NCBI GenBank assembly: GCA_003426165.1
Contig: QUAH01000002.1
Span: 62,001-126,000, forward strand
Reading direction: 5' to 3'
Origin: Candidatus Saccharicenans subterraneus
Lineage (GTDB): Bacteria; Acidobacteriota; Aminicenantia; Aminicenantales; Saccharicenantaceae
DNA length: 64,000 bases
Shown here: one piece after another, positions 9,680 through 19,079 of the stretch
How the letters are laid out: every line of letters begins with the position of its first letter
How positions within the stretch are numbered: the first letter of the stretch is position 1
Translations under genes and position numbers: made by a program
Notes under the pieces: model-generated
What the model was told of the DNA's origin: nothing
What the model saw: only the letters and a program-made list of their open reading frames with translations
Database searches by the model: none

Positions 9680-10780
9680 ATGGCTGAGCCTCCAGAAAAA
9701 AATACCCAGAATAGTTTTCTACCATTTTACCTGTTTAATCTCTGGGAAGGACAGAAGACCGGTCGACTTCTGCTCAACCCCGGGCCCTACGAAAAGGTAT
9801 TCTGCCTGGTCAAGGGTGAATTAACCCCGGTAAAAAAGTACTTTCCGGAAAAGGATTTCCTGGACTGGCTCCAGGAAACCGGAAGAATAGAGCCGCCCCT
9901 GAGGCTGAACCGCCAGCTCCTGGGAGCGGATAACATCAGTTCGATTCTGGCGGTGCTCATCGAGCATGGCTTCCTGCCGGCCCGCGAAGCCCTGGACCTG
10001 ACAGCCGAGTTCCTGGCCGTGAAGCTAATTGATTATTTTAATCTCCCCCCGGTCCGGCTGCTGTTCGAAGAAGAAGACATTCCCGCCGAGGAGGTTATCG
10101 TTTTGGGGCTGTTCACCCCGGACCTTATCCTCCGCGGTTTCAGACAGATATCCCGGATAGAGCACCTGGCGAGGTGGCTGCCGGCCGAAAAGGAGATTAT
10201 CGTTCGCCAGGCGCCGGCCTACGCCCGGAGACTTGATCTTAAAAGTCCGGAGCTTTACCTCTGGCACCAGCTGCAGGCCCCGCAGAGTTTCGGCCAGTTG
10301 CTGCAGAAATCCTGGCTTGGTCCCACCGAGACCAGGAAGACGCTCCTGGCCCTGGCCTGCCTGAAGCTGGTGGACTTCAACCTCAACCAGGCCGCCCTGG
10401 AAAACAACGGCCGGGGCAGCCAGCCCGACCTGGAAAAATGCCTGCTGGCCTTCAATGAAAAAAGCGCCTTCATCTATCGCTACGTGGCCAAGCAGCTGGG
10501 CCCGGTGGCCTTCAACCTGATAGAAAAATGTTACCGGGAGGTCCAGGAATACCTGGACCCGATTTTCCGCAACCTGGAAATCAGGCCGGACGGAAGCTTC
10601 GAGCCCAGGGCCATGCTCAAGCTGAGCCTGAACGAGCTGGGCCCGGAAGACAAGAAGAACCTGTTGCGGGGTTTTGACGAGATACTGGCCGCCGAGCTGC
10701 TGATGGTCAAAAAGAATCTCGGCAACCAGCACGAGGAAACAGTGGCCAGATACCTGGCCAGAACCGGAGAGCTGACTTGA
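9680..10780 (+). CDS. DUF4388-like protein
   Basis: 366 residues, soluble, no signal peptide. The first 100 residues (GQKTGRLLLNPG..KVFCLVKGEL...) resemble DUF4388/PATAN-type domains, which occur in bacterial signalling and gliding proteins. The C-terminal half is helical with many Leu and charged residues and no motif I recognise. It has a near-leaderless promoter and begins a run of tightly spaced genes (small ORF, miaA, hflX, TPR/SLH lipoprotein, pgsA). Specific function unknown. Confidence 0.6.
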   Translation: MAEPPEKNTQNSFLPFYLFNLWEGQKTGRLLLNPGPYEKVFCLVKGELTPVKKYFPEKDFLDWLQETGRIEPPLRLNRQLLGADNISSILAVLIEHGFLPAREALDLTAEFLAVKLIDYFNLPPVRLLFEEEDIPAEEVIVLGLFTPDLILRGFRQISRIEHLARWLPAEKEIIVRQAPAYARRLDLKSPELYLWHQLQAPQSFGQLLQKSWLGPTETRKTLLALACLKLVDFNLNQAALENNGRGSQPDLEKCLLAFNEKSAFIYRYVAKQLGPVAFNLIEKCYREVQEYLDPIFRNLEIRPDGSFEPRAMLKLSLNELGPEDKKNLLRGFDEILAAELLMVKKNLGNQHEETVARYLARTGELT

Positions 10781-10863
10781 AGCGGAAACAGCTGCTGGGA
10801 CTTCTGATTATACTCAGCCTGGTATTCATCTATCTGGTCATCAGGGCAAGCCTTGGACGTTAA
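10777..10863 (+). CDS. Possible 28-residue single-span membrane peptide
   Basis: A TTG start overlaps the previous stop (TTGA), with GGAG (10766-10769) placed 7 bases upstream. It encodes a basic start (MKRKQ), a continuous hydrophobic helix (LLGLLIILSLVFIYLVI) and a short RASLGR end, then TAA. It overlaps the miaA start by 11 bases, so it may couple translation between the two large genes. It could be only a spacer that happens to be open; the well-placed ribosome site and clean membrane-helix pattern argue for a real small protein. Confidence 0.4.
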   Translation: MKRKQLLGLLIILSLVFIYLVIRASLGR

Positions 10864-11785
10864 ATCCAGAAACCTTCTGACCATTGTCGGACCCACCGCC
10901 GTCGGGAAAAGCGAAACCGCCCTCTACCTGGCCCGGGAATTTTCCGGCGAGGTCATAAGCTGCGATTCGATGCAGGTCTACAAGGGATTCGACCTGGGCA
11001 CGGATAAACCCGGCCCTGAAGCGAGAAAATTTGTTCCCCACCACCTGATAGACATAGTCGAACCCTGGGAACAGTTTTCGGCGGCCGACTTTGCCCGCCT
11101 GGCGGTCGAAACCGCAGAACAGATCATCGCCCGCAGCCGATTGCCGATCGTGGTCGGCGGCACCGGTCTTTACCACCGGGCCCTGGTGGAAGGGCTTTTC
11201 CCGGGACCTGGCCGTGACCCCGAGCTAAGGAAAAGGCTGCGACAGGAAGCCGAGCGGGCCGGCCTGCTTTCACTATACGAGAAATTGAAAGAGGTAGACC
11301 CGGACTATGCCGCCAGGATTACCCCGTCTGATGGTATCCGTATAATCAGGGCCCTTGAAGTCTATTACCTGACGGGAGTGCCGTTATCCAGGCAATTTCT
11401 CCAGACCAGGTCGCCGGCCAGGGAAAAGGGTTTTAATCTCATCCAGATTGGTTTAAAATTAGATAGAAAAGAACTATACCGGAGAATCGAAGCCCGGGTG
11501 GAGCGGATGTTCGCCCTGGGCCTGGTGGAAGAGGTCAGGAACCTGCTGGCCCGGGGAGTGCCGGAAACGGCTACCCCGTTTAAGGGTCTGGGTTACAGGC
11601 AGGTTTTGCAATATTTGCGACGGGAAATAACGCTGGCTGAAGCGATCGAGAAGACCAAGCTGGAAACCAGGCACTTTGCCAAGCGGCAGTTAACCTGGTT
11701 CAGGAAATCGCCCGGGATTACCTGGTTCGAAGCCCAGGACCGGCCCGGACTGAAAAAATTTATAGAAATGAAACTGAGCCAATAA
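10853..11785 (+). CDS. miaA: tRNA dimethylallyltransferase
   Basis: 310 residues. It adds the isopentenyl group to A37 of tRNAs reading UNN codons. P-loop [15 protein letters not shown] (residues about 13-27), substrate-binding [31 protein letters not shown] and C-terminal [15 protein letters not shown] are all canonical. The TTG start puts the P-loop at the usual distance from the N-terminus. It is followed after 4 bases by hflX, a common miaA-hflX arrangement. Confidence 0.95.
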   Translation: MDVKSRNLLTIVGPTAVGKSETALYLAREFSGEVISCDSMQVYKGFDLGTDKPGPEARKFVPHHLIDIVEPWEQFSAADFARLAVETAEQIIARSRLPIVVGGTGLYHRALVEGLFPGPGRDPELRKRLRQEAERAGLLSLYEKLKEVDPDYAARITPSDGIRIIRALEVYYLTGVPLSRQFLQTRSPAREKGFNLIQIGLKLDRKELYRRIEARVERMFALGLVEEVRNLLARGVPETATPFKGLGYRQVLQYLRREITLAEAIEKTKLETRHFAKRQLTWFRKSPGITWFEAQDRPGLKKFIEMKLSQ

Positions 11786-11789
11786 AAAT

Positions 11790-13055
11790 ATGGAAAAAGC
11801 AATTCTGGTCAACCTGGCCGTTTCCAGGAAAGACAGGGAGGAAGCGGCCGAATCCCTGGCCGAGCTGGCCGGTCTGGCCGTCTCGGCCGGAGCCACGGTG
11901 GTGGAGAAAATCTATCAAACCCGGAACAGCATCAGTCCCAGGTTTTTCATAGGCGAGGGCAAGGTGGAAGAGCTGGCCGCCCTGGTAGAAAAAACCGGGG
12001 CCGACCTGGTGATCTTCGACGCCAACCTGACCCCGGTTCAGCAGCGCAGCCTGGAAGAAGCCCTGAGGGTTAAGGTCCTGGACCGGACCCAGATTATCCT
12101 GGACATTTTTGCCCAGAGGGCCAGGACCAACGAAGGCAAGCTGCAGGTAGAGCTGGCCCAGCTGACCTACCTGCTGCCGAGGCTTAAAGGTCGCGGCCAG
12201 GCCATGTCCAGGCTGGGCGGCGGCATAGGAACCCGGGGCCCCGGCGAAAAGAAGTTGGAAGAAGACCGGCGCCGCATCACCGACCGCATTACCAGGATAA
12301 AAAAAGAAATCGATGGCCTTCAGAAAAGACGGGCCCGGCAGAGAGAAGGCCGCCGCAGGTCGCCCGTCCCCGCCGTTTCCTTGGTCGGTTATACCAGCGC
12401 CGGGAAATCAACCCTGTTCAACCAGCTGACCAGAGAGAGCCGTTACACCTCACCCCATCTTTTTGCCACGCTGGACCCGATGGTCCGGCGGGTGACTTTT
12501 GCCGACGGCCTTTACTTCTTCCTGTCAGACACCGTCGGCTTCATCAAAAAGCTTCCGGTGGAACTAATTTCGGCCTTCCGGGCCACCCTGGAAGAAATCA
12601 GGGAAGCTGATTGCCTGCTGCACGTGGTCGATGCCACCTCGCCCGAAGCCCTGGACCAGGCGGCCGCGGTCGAGAGAATACTGGAGGACCTGGAGATTTC
12701 CGGACTTCCGGTCATCAAGATATTCAACAAGATAGACCTCCTTCCGGAAAATGAAAAGAAAGAGCTGCTGGCCGGGAACAGGGAGTCGGGAAATTCTCCT
12801 CTTTATGTTTCGGCCCTGAGCGGGGAAGGACTGGAACAGCTAAAAAGCCGCCTGAGGGGACTGCTGTTTGAAAATTATGAAACCTTCAGGCTGCGCATTC
12901 CCAGGACCCGAGCCGAGCTGGCCAGCTCCCTGGCCCGGCAGGCTATCATCATCACCCGGACCGAAACCGACGAGGGCTGGGAATACCAGGTGGCGGCTGA
13001 CCGCAGCCGGGTGTTTCCCTACCTTCCCTACCTCCAGAAAGGAGAGCACCCATGA
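11790..13055 (+). CDS. hflX: Ribosome-associated GTPase HflX
   Basis: 421 residues. HflX splits or rescues stalled ribosomes, especially under stress. The N-terminal HflX domain ends in the signature [20 protein letters not shown], followed by a coiled-coil linker. The GTPase domain has G1 [11 protein letters not shown] (residues about 202-212), [10 protein letters not shown] and NKIDLL, and a short C-terminal domain completes it. It lies directly after miaA and overlaps the following lipoprotein gene by 4 bases. Confidence 0.94.
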   Translation: MEKAILVNLAVSRKDREEAAESLAELAGLAVSAGATVVEKIYQTRNSISPRFFIGEGKVEELAALVEKTGADLVIFDANLTPVQQRSLEEALRVKVLDRTQIILDIFAQRARTNEGKLQVELAQLTYLLPRLKGRGQAMSRLGGGIGTRGPGEKKLEEDRRRITDRITRIKKEIDGLQKRRARQREGRRRSPVPAVSLVGYTSAGKSTLFNQLTRESRYTSPHLFATLDPMVRRVTFADGLYFFLSDTVGFIKKLPVELISAFRATLEEIREADCLLHVVDATSPEALDQAAAVERILEDLEISGLPVIKIFNKIDLLPENEKKELLAGNRESGNSPLYVSALSGEGLEQLKSRLRGLLFENYETFRLRIPRTRAELASSLARQAIIITRTETDEGWEYQVAADRSRVFPYLPYLQKGEHP

Positions 13056-14389
13056 AGAAGATTATAATAATGGCGGCCCTGGCCGGGCTGATATTATTCT
13101 TAAACGCCTGCATCAGCCTGCCGCTCAAGACCGAGTACGTTCCGCCAGCTTTTCACCTGGAAAATCCCCAGCCGGTGGTTCTGGCCCAGCTTAGCCTGAA
13201 CGAACGGCTGGCCTTTGAAGAGGGCTGGAAGAGCCTGAAGCAGGGAAACATCGACCGGGCCAGGAAAGAGTTCGGCAAGCTCGACCGCCAGAATGCCTTT
13301 TTCAACCTGGGGGAAGGCTACTGCCGTCTTTACGAACAACAGCTCTCCGACTCCGAGGCCTTTTTCCTGAAAGCCCTGGAGCTTAACCCGGACCTGATAT
13401 CAGCCCGGGTCGGACTGGCCATCATCTACGAACAGCTCAATAACCAGGAAAAAGAGTTCCTGCAGTTGCGAGAAATTTTGAAGAAAGCTCCCGACCACAA
13501 CTGGGCCAAGCCCAGGTACGAAGACCTGCGTTCCCGGATGACCGAGGCCCTGATGGCCGAGGCCCGGAACTGGCTGAACCAGAAGCGTCCTGACCAGGCC
13601 CGGGAAGCCCTGCTCAAGGCTCTCTTCTATTCGCCAGAGCTCGCGGAGGCTCACCTTCAGCTGGCTCGACTTTACCGCAACGAAAAGAAACTGGCCCAGG
13701 CCCTGACCCACTACCAGGCCCTTTACAACCTGCTTCCCCGGGACAAGCAGGTCCTGAAAGAATACGCCGAAACGCTGGAGGCCAACGATGATTTGAGCAA
13801 GAGCCTGGACATCTACGAGAGATTGAGAGAGCTGGCGCCCGGCGACAAACAGATCCAGGAGAAGGTTGAACACCTCAAAAATTCCCTGGGTATTATTGAA
13901 CTGCCGAGCATGTACAATGAGATCGCCGGTTCCCAGGCCATCACCAGGCAGGACCTGGCCGCCATCCTGGCCGTCAAGTTCAACCAGTTTCTGCCCCAGC
14001 CGTCCGCCCCGCCCATCATCGTCGACATCTCCACCAGCTGGGCGGCCCGGTTTATCATCAGGGTCGTGGCCGCCAGGTTGATGGATAAGTATGACAACCA
14101 CACCTTTGAACCGACCCGGCAGATTACCAGGGCCGAGCTGGCCGACGCCTTTTCCCGGTTAATAAGCTACCTGAAGGGAAAGGGCAAAAAACTGGTGCCC
14201 ATAGTTCCCCCGGAAAGGGTCCAGATCAACGACCTGCCAGCCGATAACTACTATTACCAGCCGGCAGTCAACATGATTGCCTACCAGCTGATGGAACTGG
14301 GCGGCCAGAGACGATTCAACCCCGACCAGCCCGTCTCCGGCATAGAGGCTTTAAGAATTGCCGATATTCTGTTAAACTTGGTTAAATGA
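13052..14389 (+). CDS. Lipoprotein with TPR repeats and C-terminal S-layer-homology-like domains
   Basis: 445 residues. A lipoprotein signal peptide ends in LFLNAC, placing the lipidated Cys near residue 21. Residues about 45-280 form TPR units (for example [22 protein letters not shown] and [17 protein letters not shown]). The C-terminus carries SLH-like units: [14 protein letters not shown], then [20 protein letters not shown] with [16 protein letters not shown], and a third partial unit at the end. Such proteins can link lipoproteins to cell-wall or secondary polymers. It overlaps hflX and pgsA by 4 bases on each side, so it is translated with them. Confidence 0.78.
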   Translation: MKKIIIMAALAGLILFLNACISLPLKTEYVPPAFHLENPQPVVLAQLSLNERLAFEEGWKSLKQGNIDRARKEFGKLDRQNAFFNLGEGYCRLYEQQLSDSEAFFLKALELNPDLISARVGLAIIYEQLNNQEKEFLQLREILKKAPDHNWAKPRYEDLRSRMTEALMAEARNWLNQKRPDQAREALLKALFYSPELAEAHLQLARLYRNEKKLAQALTHYQALYNLLPRDKQVLKEYAETLEANDDLSKSLDIYERLRELAPGDKQIQEKVEHLKNSLGIIELPSMYNEIAGSQAITRQDLAAILAVKFNQFLPQPSAPPIIVDISTSWAARFIIRVVAARLMDKYDNHTFEPTRQITRAELADAFSRLISYLKGKGKKLVPIVPPERVQINDLPADNYYYQPAVNMIAYQLMELGGQRRFNPDQPVSGIEALRIADILLNLVK

Positions 14390-14997
14390 ACAAGACGGCA
14401 GAACCGATGGACGAAACCGCCAGGCAGACAGTCGAGCTGAAATCAAATTTTGGAACCATCCCAAACTACCTGACCCTGCTGCGGATTGTCCTGGTCCCGG
14501 TCTTCGTCTTCTTCCTGCTTAAAAACAAACATACCGAGGCCTTCCTGGTTTTCCTGGCCGCCGGGTTGACCGACGTCCTGGACGGCCTGGCCGCCCGAAT
14601 CTGGCATCAGCATTCGGTGGCCGGCCTCTGGCTCGACCCGCTGGCCGACAAGCTGCTCATCTTCAGCAGTTTCTTCCTGTTGAGTATCCCCGATTTCGCC
14701 CATCCCAATACCATGCCCTGGCGGGTTTTCTGGGTGGTCCTCGGCCGGGACCTGTTGATTGTCATCGGGGCGGCGGTGCTTTTCTTTTTGAAAATCAAGC
14801 AGAGTTTCCCGCCCACCCTCATGGGCAAGACCAGTACCGTCTGCCAGGTGTTGACCGTCCTGGCCGTCCTGTTTTTCAATTTTCTGCAGAAGGAAGTCAG
14901 CCTGCTCGGCTGGCTTTACGACCTGACCATCCTGGCCACCGTGCTCTCCGGTCTTCAGTACATCTGGGTGGGAATTTCAGCGCTCAGAAGAAAATAG
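14386..14997 (+). CDS. pgsA: CDP-diacylglycerol-glycerol-3-phosphate phosphatidyltransferase (CDP-alcohol phosphatidyltransferase)
   Basis: 203 residues, integral membrane enzyme making phosphatidylglycerol phosphate. The full CDP-alcohol signature is visible at residues about 63-88: DVLDGLAAR, then 8 residues, then GLWLDPLAD, supplying all metal-binding Asp. The entry NYLTLLRIVLVPVF is typical of PgsA. A second ATG at 14407 is possible, but the ATGA overlap with the upstream stop favours 14386. Its 3' end overlaps the convergent glycosyltransferase by 21 bases. Phosphatidylserine synthases share the motif, so specificity is inferred. Confidence 0.88.
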   Translation: MNKTAEPMDETARQTVELKSNFGTIPNYLTLLRIVLVPVFVFFLLKNKHTEAFLVFLAAGLTDVLDGLAARIWHQHSVAGLWLDPLADKLLIFSSFFLLSIPDFAHPNTMPWRVFWVVLGRDLLIVIGAAVLFFLKIKQSFPPTLMGKTSTVCQVLTVLAVLFFNFLQKEVSLLGWLYDLTILATVLSGLQYIWVGISALRRK

Positions 14998-16167
14998 GAT
15001 TTCAGATAATATTCCTTCAAACTGTTCTTTCCAGGCGCCGAGGCTATAATGTTTCTTAACATGCTCCCTGGCCGATAGGCCCATCTGCCGGCCCCTCTCC
15101 GGGTTTTTAACAATCACCTGAAGAAAAGCTCCCAGCGCGGCATAGTCCCGGTAATCAAAAATAAAACCGGTGCGCCCGTGAATGACCAGCTCGGAAGCCG
15201 CCCCTTTTTCCACGACCACCGGAACACCGGCCAGCCCGGCCTCCAGGACCACCCGGCTTAGCGGGTCAAAGCCGGGGAAGATGACTGCCGCCCGAAAGCT
15301 TTTCCACCTGGACTGGAGCTCTGAAAAATCGGTGAATTCCAGTTCCAGGCCGCTTCCGGTTGAAGTCCGACCAAGGCTTTCTTCCAGCTTCCGTTGTCGG
15401 GCCTGGCTCAGACCGGGGAAAAATATGGAAACCGTCTGGATGGGCCACGGTCCGTCTCCGGTGCTGGCCGCAACCTGGCCCAGGGCCTGGACCGCTTCCC
15501 TGACTCTTTTCAGGTCCGGCCCGCTGAAAAACATGGCCACCGCCGCAGGCGGAGAGGCCGGGTCGTCACGGGTTAGCCTGCTCTCAAGCCACCCGGCATC
15601 AATGGCCGGGGGCAAGACCAGGGACTTGGCCCGGGTCCTTTTTCGCCTGAACATCTCGGCCGCCAGTGAAGATTCCAGCAGAACCCTGACCGACAGGTCG
15701 TTGGCCAGGCGGCTGGCCAGCCACCGACCCCAGAAGAAATTCAGCTAGTTGGTCCGGCCGGAGAGCACTTCCCTTATCATCCAGATATGACTGACCCCTT
15801 CCTGGCGGGCGGCCAGGGCCCCGGTCCAGTTGATAAAAGACAGGCTGACCACCAGTTGAACTCTTTTCTTCCTGATAACGGCTGAAATCCTGACGAAACT
15901 GCTGAGGTTATAAACCCAGGCTACGGGCTGACGCCACAGCTCCCGGAAATCGGTCAGGTAATTATGCCCCTTGATGACCCGAGACGGTACCCCTGCTTCT
16001 GAAGCCTGGCTGACCAGCCGACCCCCGGCCGGAAAAATCAATTCGGCGGAAAAAGGTTTATCACCAGGAGTCCTTAGGTAATCAAGGATCTGGCACTCGC
16101 CGCTGCCGAACTCCCCCGAGCCGGCGACAAATAAGACTTCGGGCTTGTTTTCCAGGTTCAAAAACAC
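14977..16167 (-). pseudogene. Glycosyltransferase family 4-like gene interrupted by an in-frame amber codon
   Basis: Two open segments in the same frame, 16167-15748 and 15744-14977, are separated by one TAG (15745-15747). Reading through gives about 396 residues with no other defect. The first part has the N-terminal Rossmann features of GT4 enzymes (GSGEFGSGECQILDYLR, VQLVVSLSF). The continuation directly after the stop (LNFFWGRWLASRLANDLSV, then ESSLAAEMFRRKR) is coding-like and matches the usual helix there. The C-terminal half has the donor-site region AVIFPGFDPLSRVVLEAGLA, then GVPVVVEKG and HGRTGFIFD. Other genes here use TAG as a normal stop. A single nonsense mutation, an assembly error or stop readthrough are the options. 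Confidence 0.8.
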
Positions 16168-16207
16168 CTCCTGGCCTGGCCAGCCTGGATGGCAGGTTTA
16201 TAACAAG

Positions 16208-16235
16208 ATTTTATCCCCATCCGACATTAAGTCAA
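16208..16235 (-). promoter_or_regulatory. Sigma-70 promoter of the glycosyltransferase gene, built on repeat copy A
   Basis: On the minus strand TTGACT (complement of 16230-16235), 16 bp, TAAAAT (complement of 16208-16213). The -35 box forms the edge of the dispersed repeat that extends upstream to about 16312. Confidence 0.55.
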
Positions 16236-16312
16236 GCCGACCGTTCTTTCAGGTTAAGACATGGCATCCAGTCTGGTGGGTCTGTTTGGAAGCAGCGGGG
16301 TGGTAGTCCGGC
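16231..16312. repeat. Dispersed promoter-upstream repeat, copy A
   Basis: One of three collinear copies. The core GGTYAAGACATGRYATCCA lies at 16252-16270; 17 bases later comes GGAAGCAGC (16288-16296) and then a GTAGTCCGGC block. It sits upstream of a minus-strand gene start, as do copies B (27520-27600) and C (62971-63051). Confidence 0.65.
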
Positions 16313-16395
16313 TGTTTCAGTTTTTTATTGAATTGGAGATATGCCAGATGTTATCATCTTACTGTAAAAAAAAGAATATCAAGAAGGAGTGATTT

Positions 16396-17634
16396 ATGCC
16401 CGACACCAAAGTTTTCAACCGGCTGGCCAGAAGGCTAGAAAGTTTCCGCGACCAGATGGTCGAACTGCAGATGAAGCTCTGTGCCATCCCGGCCATAGCT
16501 CCCGCCAGCGGGGGCGAAGGAGAGGCCCGGAAGGCTGAATTCCTTGAAGCCTACCTGCGGCAGCACGGTATCACCGACCTCAGGCTCATCAAGGCCCCTG
16601 ACGTGGAAGCCCCGGCCGGTTACCGCCCGAACCTCCTGGCCATCTACCGCGGACGTAATTCCAGCCGAACCATCTGGGTGATGTCTCACCTGGATGTGGT
16701 TCCGCCGGGAGAGCTCTCCCAGTGGCGGGGCGACCCCTTCAAGGCCTGGGTGGAAAAGGGTCGCATCTACGGACGCGGCGTTGAAGATAACCAGCAGGAC
16801 ATGGTGGCTTCCATTTTTGCGGTCAGGGCCCTCGTTGCCGAAAAGCTTAAACCATCTTACGACATCGGTCTGGTCCTGGTGGCCGACGAGGAGACCGGGA
16901 GCAAAAAGGGTATCGAGTACGTCCTGAACAATACCGAGGTCTTCAGGAAGGACGACCTGATCATCGTTCCCGATGCCGGCAACAGCCAGGGCACGATGAT
17001 CGAGGTGGCTGAAAAGTCCATCCTCTGGCTCAAGGTCCGAACCCTGGGCCGTCAGGCTCACGGGTCAACCCCGGAAAAGGGAATTAACAGCTTCAAGGCG
17101 GCCAGCTTCCTGATAACCGAGCTCCAGAAACTCTACCAGATTTTCGACAAGAAGGAGCGGTTGTTCAACCCGCCAATTTCCACCTTCGAACCGACCAAGA
17201 AAGAGGCCAACGTGCCGAACATCAACACCATCCCCGGAGAAGATGTGTTTTACATGGACTGCCGGATTCTGCCCCTGTACAAGGTTGAGGATGTCCTGAA
17301 GACAGCCGGGAAAATTGCCGCCGGCATCGAGAAGAAATTCAAGGTCAAAATTGAAATTGAGATCGTCCAGAAGGCCCCGGCTGCCCCGCCGACCTCACCC
17401 AAGGCTCCCGTGGTCCAGGCCCTGAAGAAGGCGGTCCGGGATGTCTACCACAAGGAAGCCCGGGCCATGGGCATCGGCGGTGGAACCGTGGCCGCCCTTT
17501 TCCGCCGGGCCGGTTTCCCGGCTGCCTGCTGGTCCAAGCTGGACGAGACCGCCCACATGCCCAATGAATACTGCATAATTGACAACATGGTGGGCGACGC
17601 CAAGGTCTTTGCCCATGTTTTTGTCCAGGAGTGA
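16396..17634 (+). CDS. M20-family metallopeptidase / amidohydrolase
   Basis: 412 residues, cytosolic, two-zinc hydrolase of the ArgE/DapE/carboxypeptidase G2 family. Metal and catalytic motifs: MSHLDVVPPGE (His and the catalytic Asp), GRGVEDNQQDM (bridging Asp), VADEETGSKKG (catalytic Glu plus ligand) and IVPDAGN. The dimerisation domain lies at residues about 205-310, and a late His (DETAHMPNE) completes the site. A ribosome site AAGGAG lies 8 bases before the ATG. It is followed after 9 bases by cutA. Substrate probably an N-acylated or dipeptide amino acid; not predictable more closely. Confidence 0.88.
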   Translation: MPDTKVFNRLARRLESFRDQMVELQMKLCAIPAIAPASGGEGEARKAEFLEAYLRQHGITDLRLIKAPDVEAPAGYRPNLLAIYRGRNSSRTIWVMSHLDVVPPGELSQWRGDPFKAWVEKGRIYGRGVEDNQQDMVASIFAVRALVAEKLKPSYDIGLVLVADEETGSKKGIEYVLNNTEVFRKDDLIIVPDAGNSQGTMIEVAEKSILWLKVRTLGRQAHGSTPEKGINSFKAASFLITELQKLYQIFDKKERLFNPPISTFEPTKKEANVPNINTIPGEDVFYMDCRILPLYKVEDVLKTAGKIAAGIEKKFKVKIEIEIVQKAPAAPPTSPKAPVVQALKKAVRDVYHKEARAMGIGGGTVAALFRRAGFPAACWSKLDETAHMPNEYCIIDNMVGDAKVFAHVFVQE

Positions 17635-17643
17635 GGGTGAAGA

Positions 17644-17970
17644 ATGACAGAGGGAGCTTCCCTGATCCTGGTCCTGACCACATTTCCCGAGACAGAAAAA
17701 GCGGCAGAAGCAGCCCGGATCCTGCTGGAACTCAAACTGGCCGCCTGCTGCACCATTGTTCCGGGAACATCACTCTATACCTGGGAGCGAAAAACCTGTG
17801 AAGAAGCCGAAGTGGTGATGCTGGTAAAGACCCGGGCCTCTCTGTATGCCGAGCTTGAGAAAAAAATCAGGGAAATTCACCCCTACCGGGTACCTGAAAT
17901 CATAGCCCTGCCGATAGTGGCTGCCAGCCAGGCCTACTCGGACTGGGTCAAAGAAGTTACCGGGGAGTAA
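17644..17970 (+). CDS. cutA: Divalent-cation tolerance protein CutA
   Basis: 108 residues, the standard size of the trimeric ferredoxin-like CutA fold. Characteristic segments: TTFPETEKAAEAARILLE, LAACCTIVPGTSLYTWE and the C-terminal IHPYRVPEIIALPI. It is linked to copper tolerance in Escherichia coli, though the mechanism is unclear. Its 3' end overlaps the convergent deacetylase gene by 37 bases. Confidence 0.93.
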   Translation: MTEGASLILVLTTFPETEKAAEAARILLELKLAACCTIVPGTSLYTWERKTCEEAEVVMLVKTRASLYAELEKKIREIHPYRVPEIIALPIVAASQAYSDWVKEVTGE

Positions 17971-18923
17971 GGCTTTCGTCGCGCGGCCTTGATGGCCACC
18001 CGGATGGTGTTGAGGTTAATCCCGACCGTTTCCTCAACCTCGGCCGTGTAACCTCCGCCCAGAACGATGGCCACCGGGATGTTCAACTTCCTGGCACTTT
18101 CTATCACCAGGCGGTCCCGTTTTCTCAGGGCCTCGGCCGAAACGTCCAGGCCGCTCAGCATATCGCCGCGATATGGATCCGCCCCGGCCAGGTAGACCAC
18201 CAGGTCCGGCCTGAATTCCCGGTAGATCCTGGGAAAATGGGGGCTGAGAGCCTGGAGATAGGCCAAATCATCATCACCGGACCACAGCCCGACATCCAGG
18301 CTGCTGGGTGGTTTTTCGGAAGGATAGATGTCCATCTGGTGGATGGAAAAAGTGAAGACGTAATCCTTCCTTGCAAAAAAGAAAGCCGTGCCGTTTCCCT
18401 GGTGCAGGTCGCAATCGACCACCAGGGCCCGGCCTATCCGGCCAGTTTTTTTCATCTTTTCTATGGCTATGGCGATATCGTTGAACAGGCAGAAACCCTC
18501 GCCGTGGTCGGGAAAGGCATGATGGAAACCGCCTCCCAGGTGCACGGCCAGCCCCGTCCTCAGGGCTTCCTCCACGGTCTGGATGGTGCCCCCGGTCATC
18601 AACAGGAAAAACCTGACCACGTCCAGCGAAAAGGGCAATTCCAGGGCCTGCAGCTCGACCGAAGACAGGTTGCCGGTCATGACCTTTTTGACGTATTTTG
18701 GGGTGTGGACGAGCAGCAGGTCTTCCTCTCTGGCCGGCCTGGCCTGGATGAAATCTTCTGGCCCGGCCCCGAGGGCAATCACCCGCTCGTACAGAAGGCG
18801 GTATTTCTTGACCGGAAAGACATGATGGCCAAGGTTGGCCATCCAGTATTCATTGCTGTAGACAAACCTGAAGGGCAACTTCCAGCCCAGCAGGGTTAGC
18901 ATGGTACCGACCAGGTCTGCCAT
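17934..18923 (-). CDS. Histone deacetylase-fold (acetylpolyamine/acetoin-utilisation type) enzyme
   Basis: 329 residues. A zinc hydrolase of the arginase/deacetylase fold. The general-base His pair is in GGGFHHAFPDHGEGFCLFND (residues about 128-147). The zinc ligands are D and H of VVDCDLHQGNGTA and the Asp of LAGADPY, and the closing loop is LGGGY. The organisation matches bacterial class IV-like deacetylases acting on acetyl-lysine or small acetylated amines. It converges on cutA; the substrate is not indicated by neighbours. Confidence 0.87.
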   Translation of the reverse strand: MADLVGTMLTLLGWKLPFRFVYSNEYWMANLGHHVFPVKKYRLLYERVIALGAGPEDFIQARPAREEDLLLVHTPKYVKKVMTGNLSSVELQALELPFSLDVVRFFLLMTGGTIQTVEEALRTGLAVHLGGGFHHAFPDHGEGFCLFNDIAIAIEKMKKTGRIGRALVVDCDLHQGNGTAFFFARKDYVFTFSIHQMDIYPSEKPPSSLDVGLWSGDDDLAYLQALSPHFPRIYREFRPDLVVYLAGADPYRGDMLSGLDVSAEALRKRDRLVIESARKLNIPVAIVLGGGYTAEVEETVGINLNTIRVAIKAARRKPYSPVTSLTQSE

Positions 18924-19025
18924 TTTTTTCAGGATATCAGAAAACGACTCTTCTTAAAAGAAATTAATTCAGGTGGTCAGCCGGAGGATCGGGTCAAGAT
19001 GGCCAGTCCTCGGGCCTCCGGACGA

Positions 19026-19061
19026 TAAAAAAGAGCCCCGGACTTGAACCAGCCCGGGGCT
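19026..19061 (-). terminator. Rho-independent terminator of ppdK
   Basis: Stem AGCCCCGG (19034-19041) with CCGGGGCT (19054-19061), with an A-run at 19027-19032 that reads as a T-run on the minus strand. Confidence 0.85.
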
Positions 19062-19079
19062 CCTGAAAAATTCGCTTTC

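Noticed and set aside
15745-15747. TAG as pyrrolysine or genome-wide amber recoding
   Set aside because: TAG terminates other intact genes here and no pyl gene is visible; a local nonsense change is simpler.
16288-16296. GGAAGCAGC in repeat copies A and B as part of a 4.5S (SRP) RNA
   Set aside because: The rest of the SRP RNA core and the pairing stem are absent, and copy C lacks the motif.
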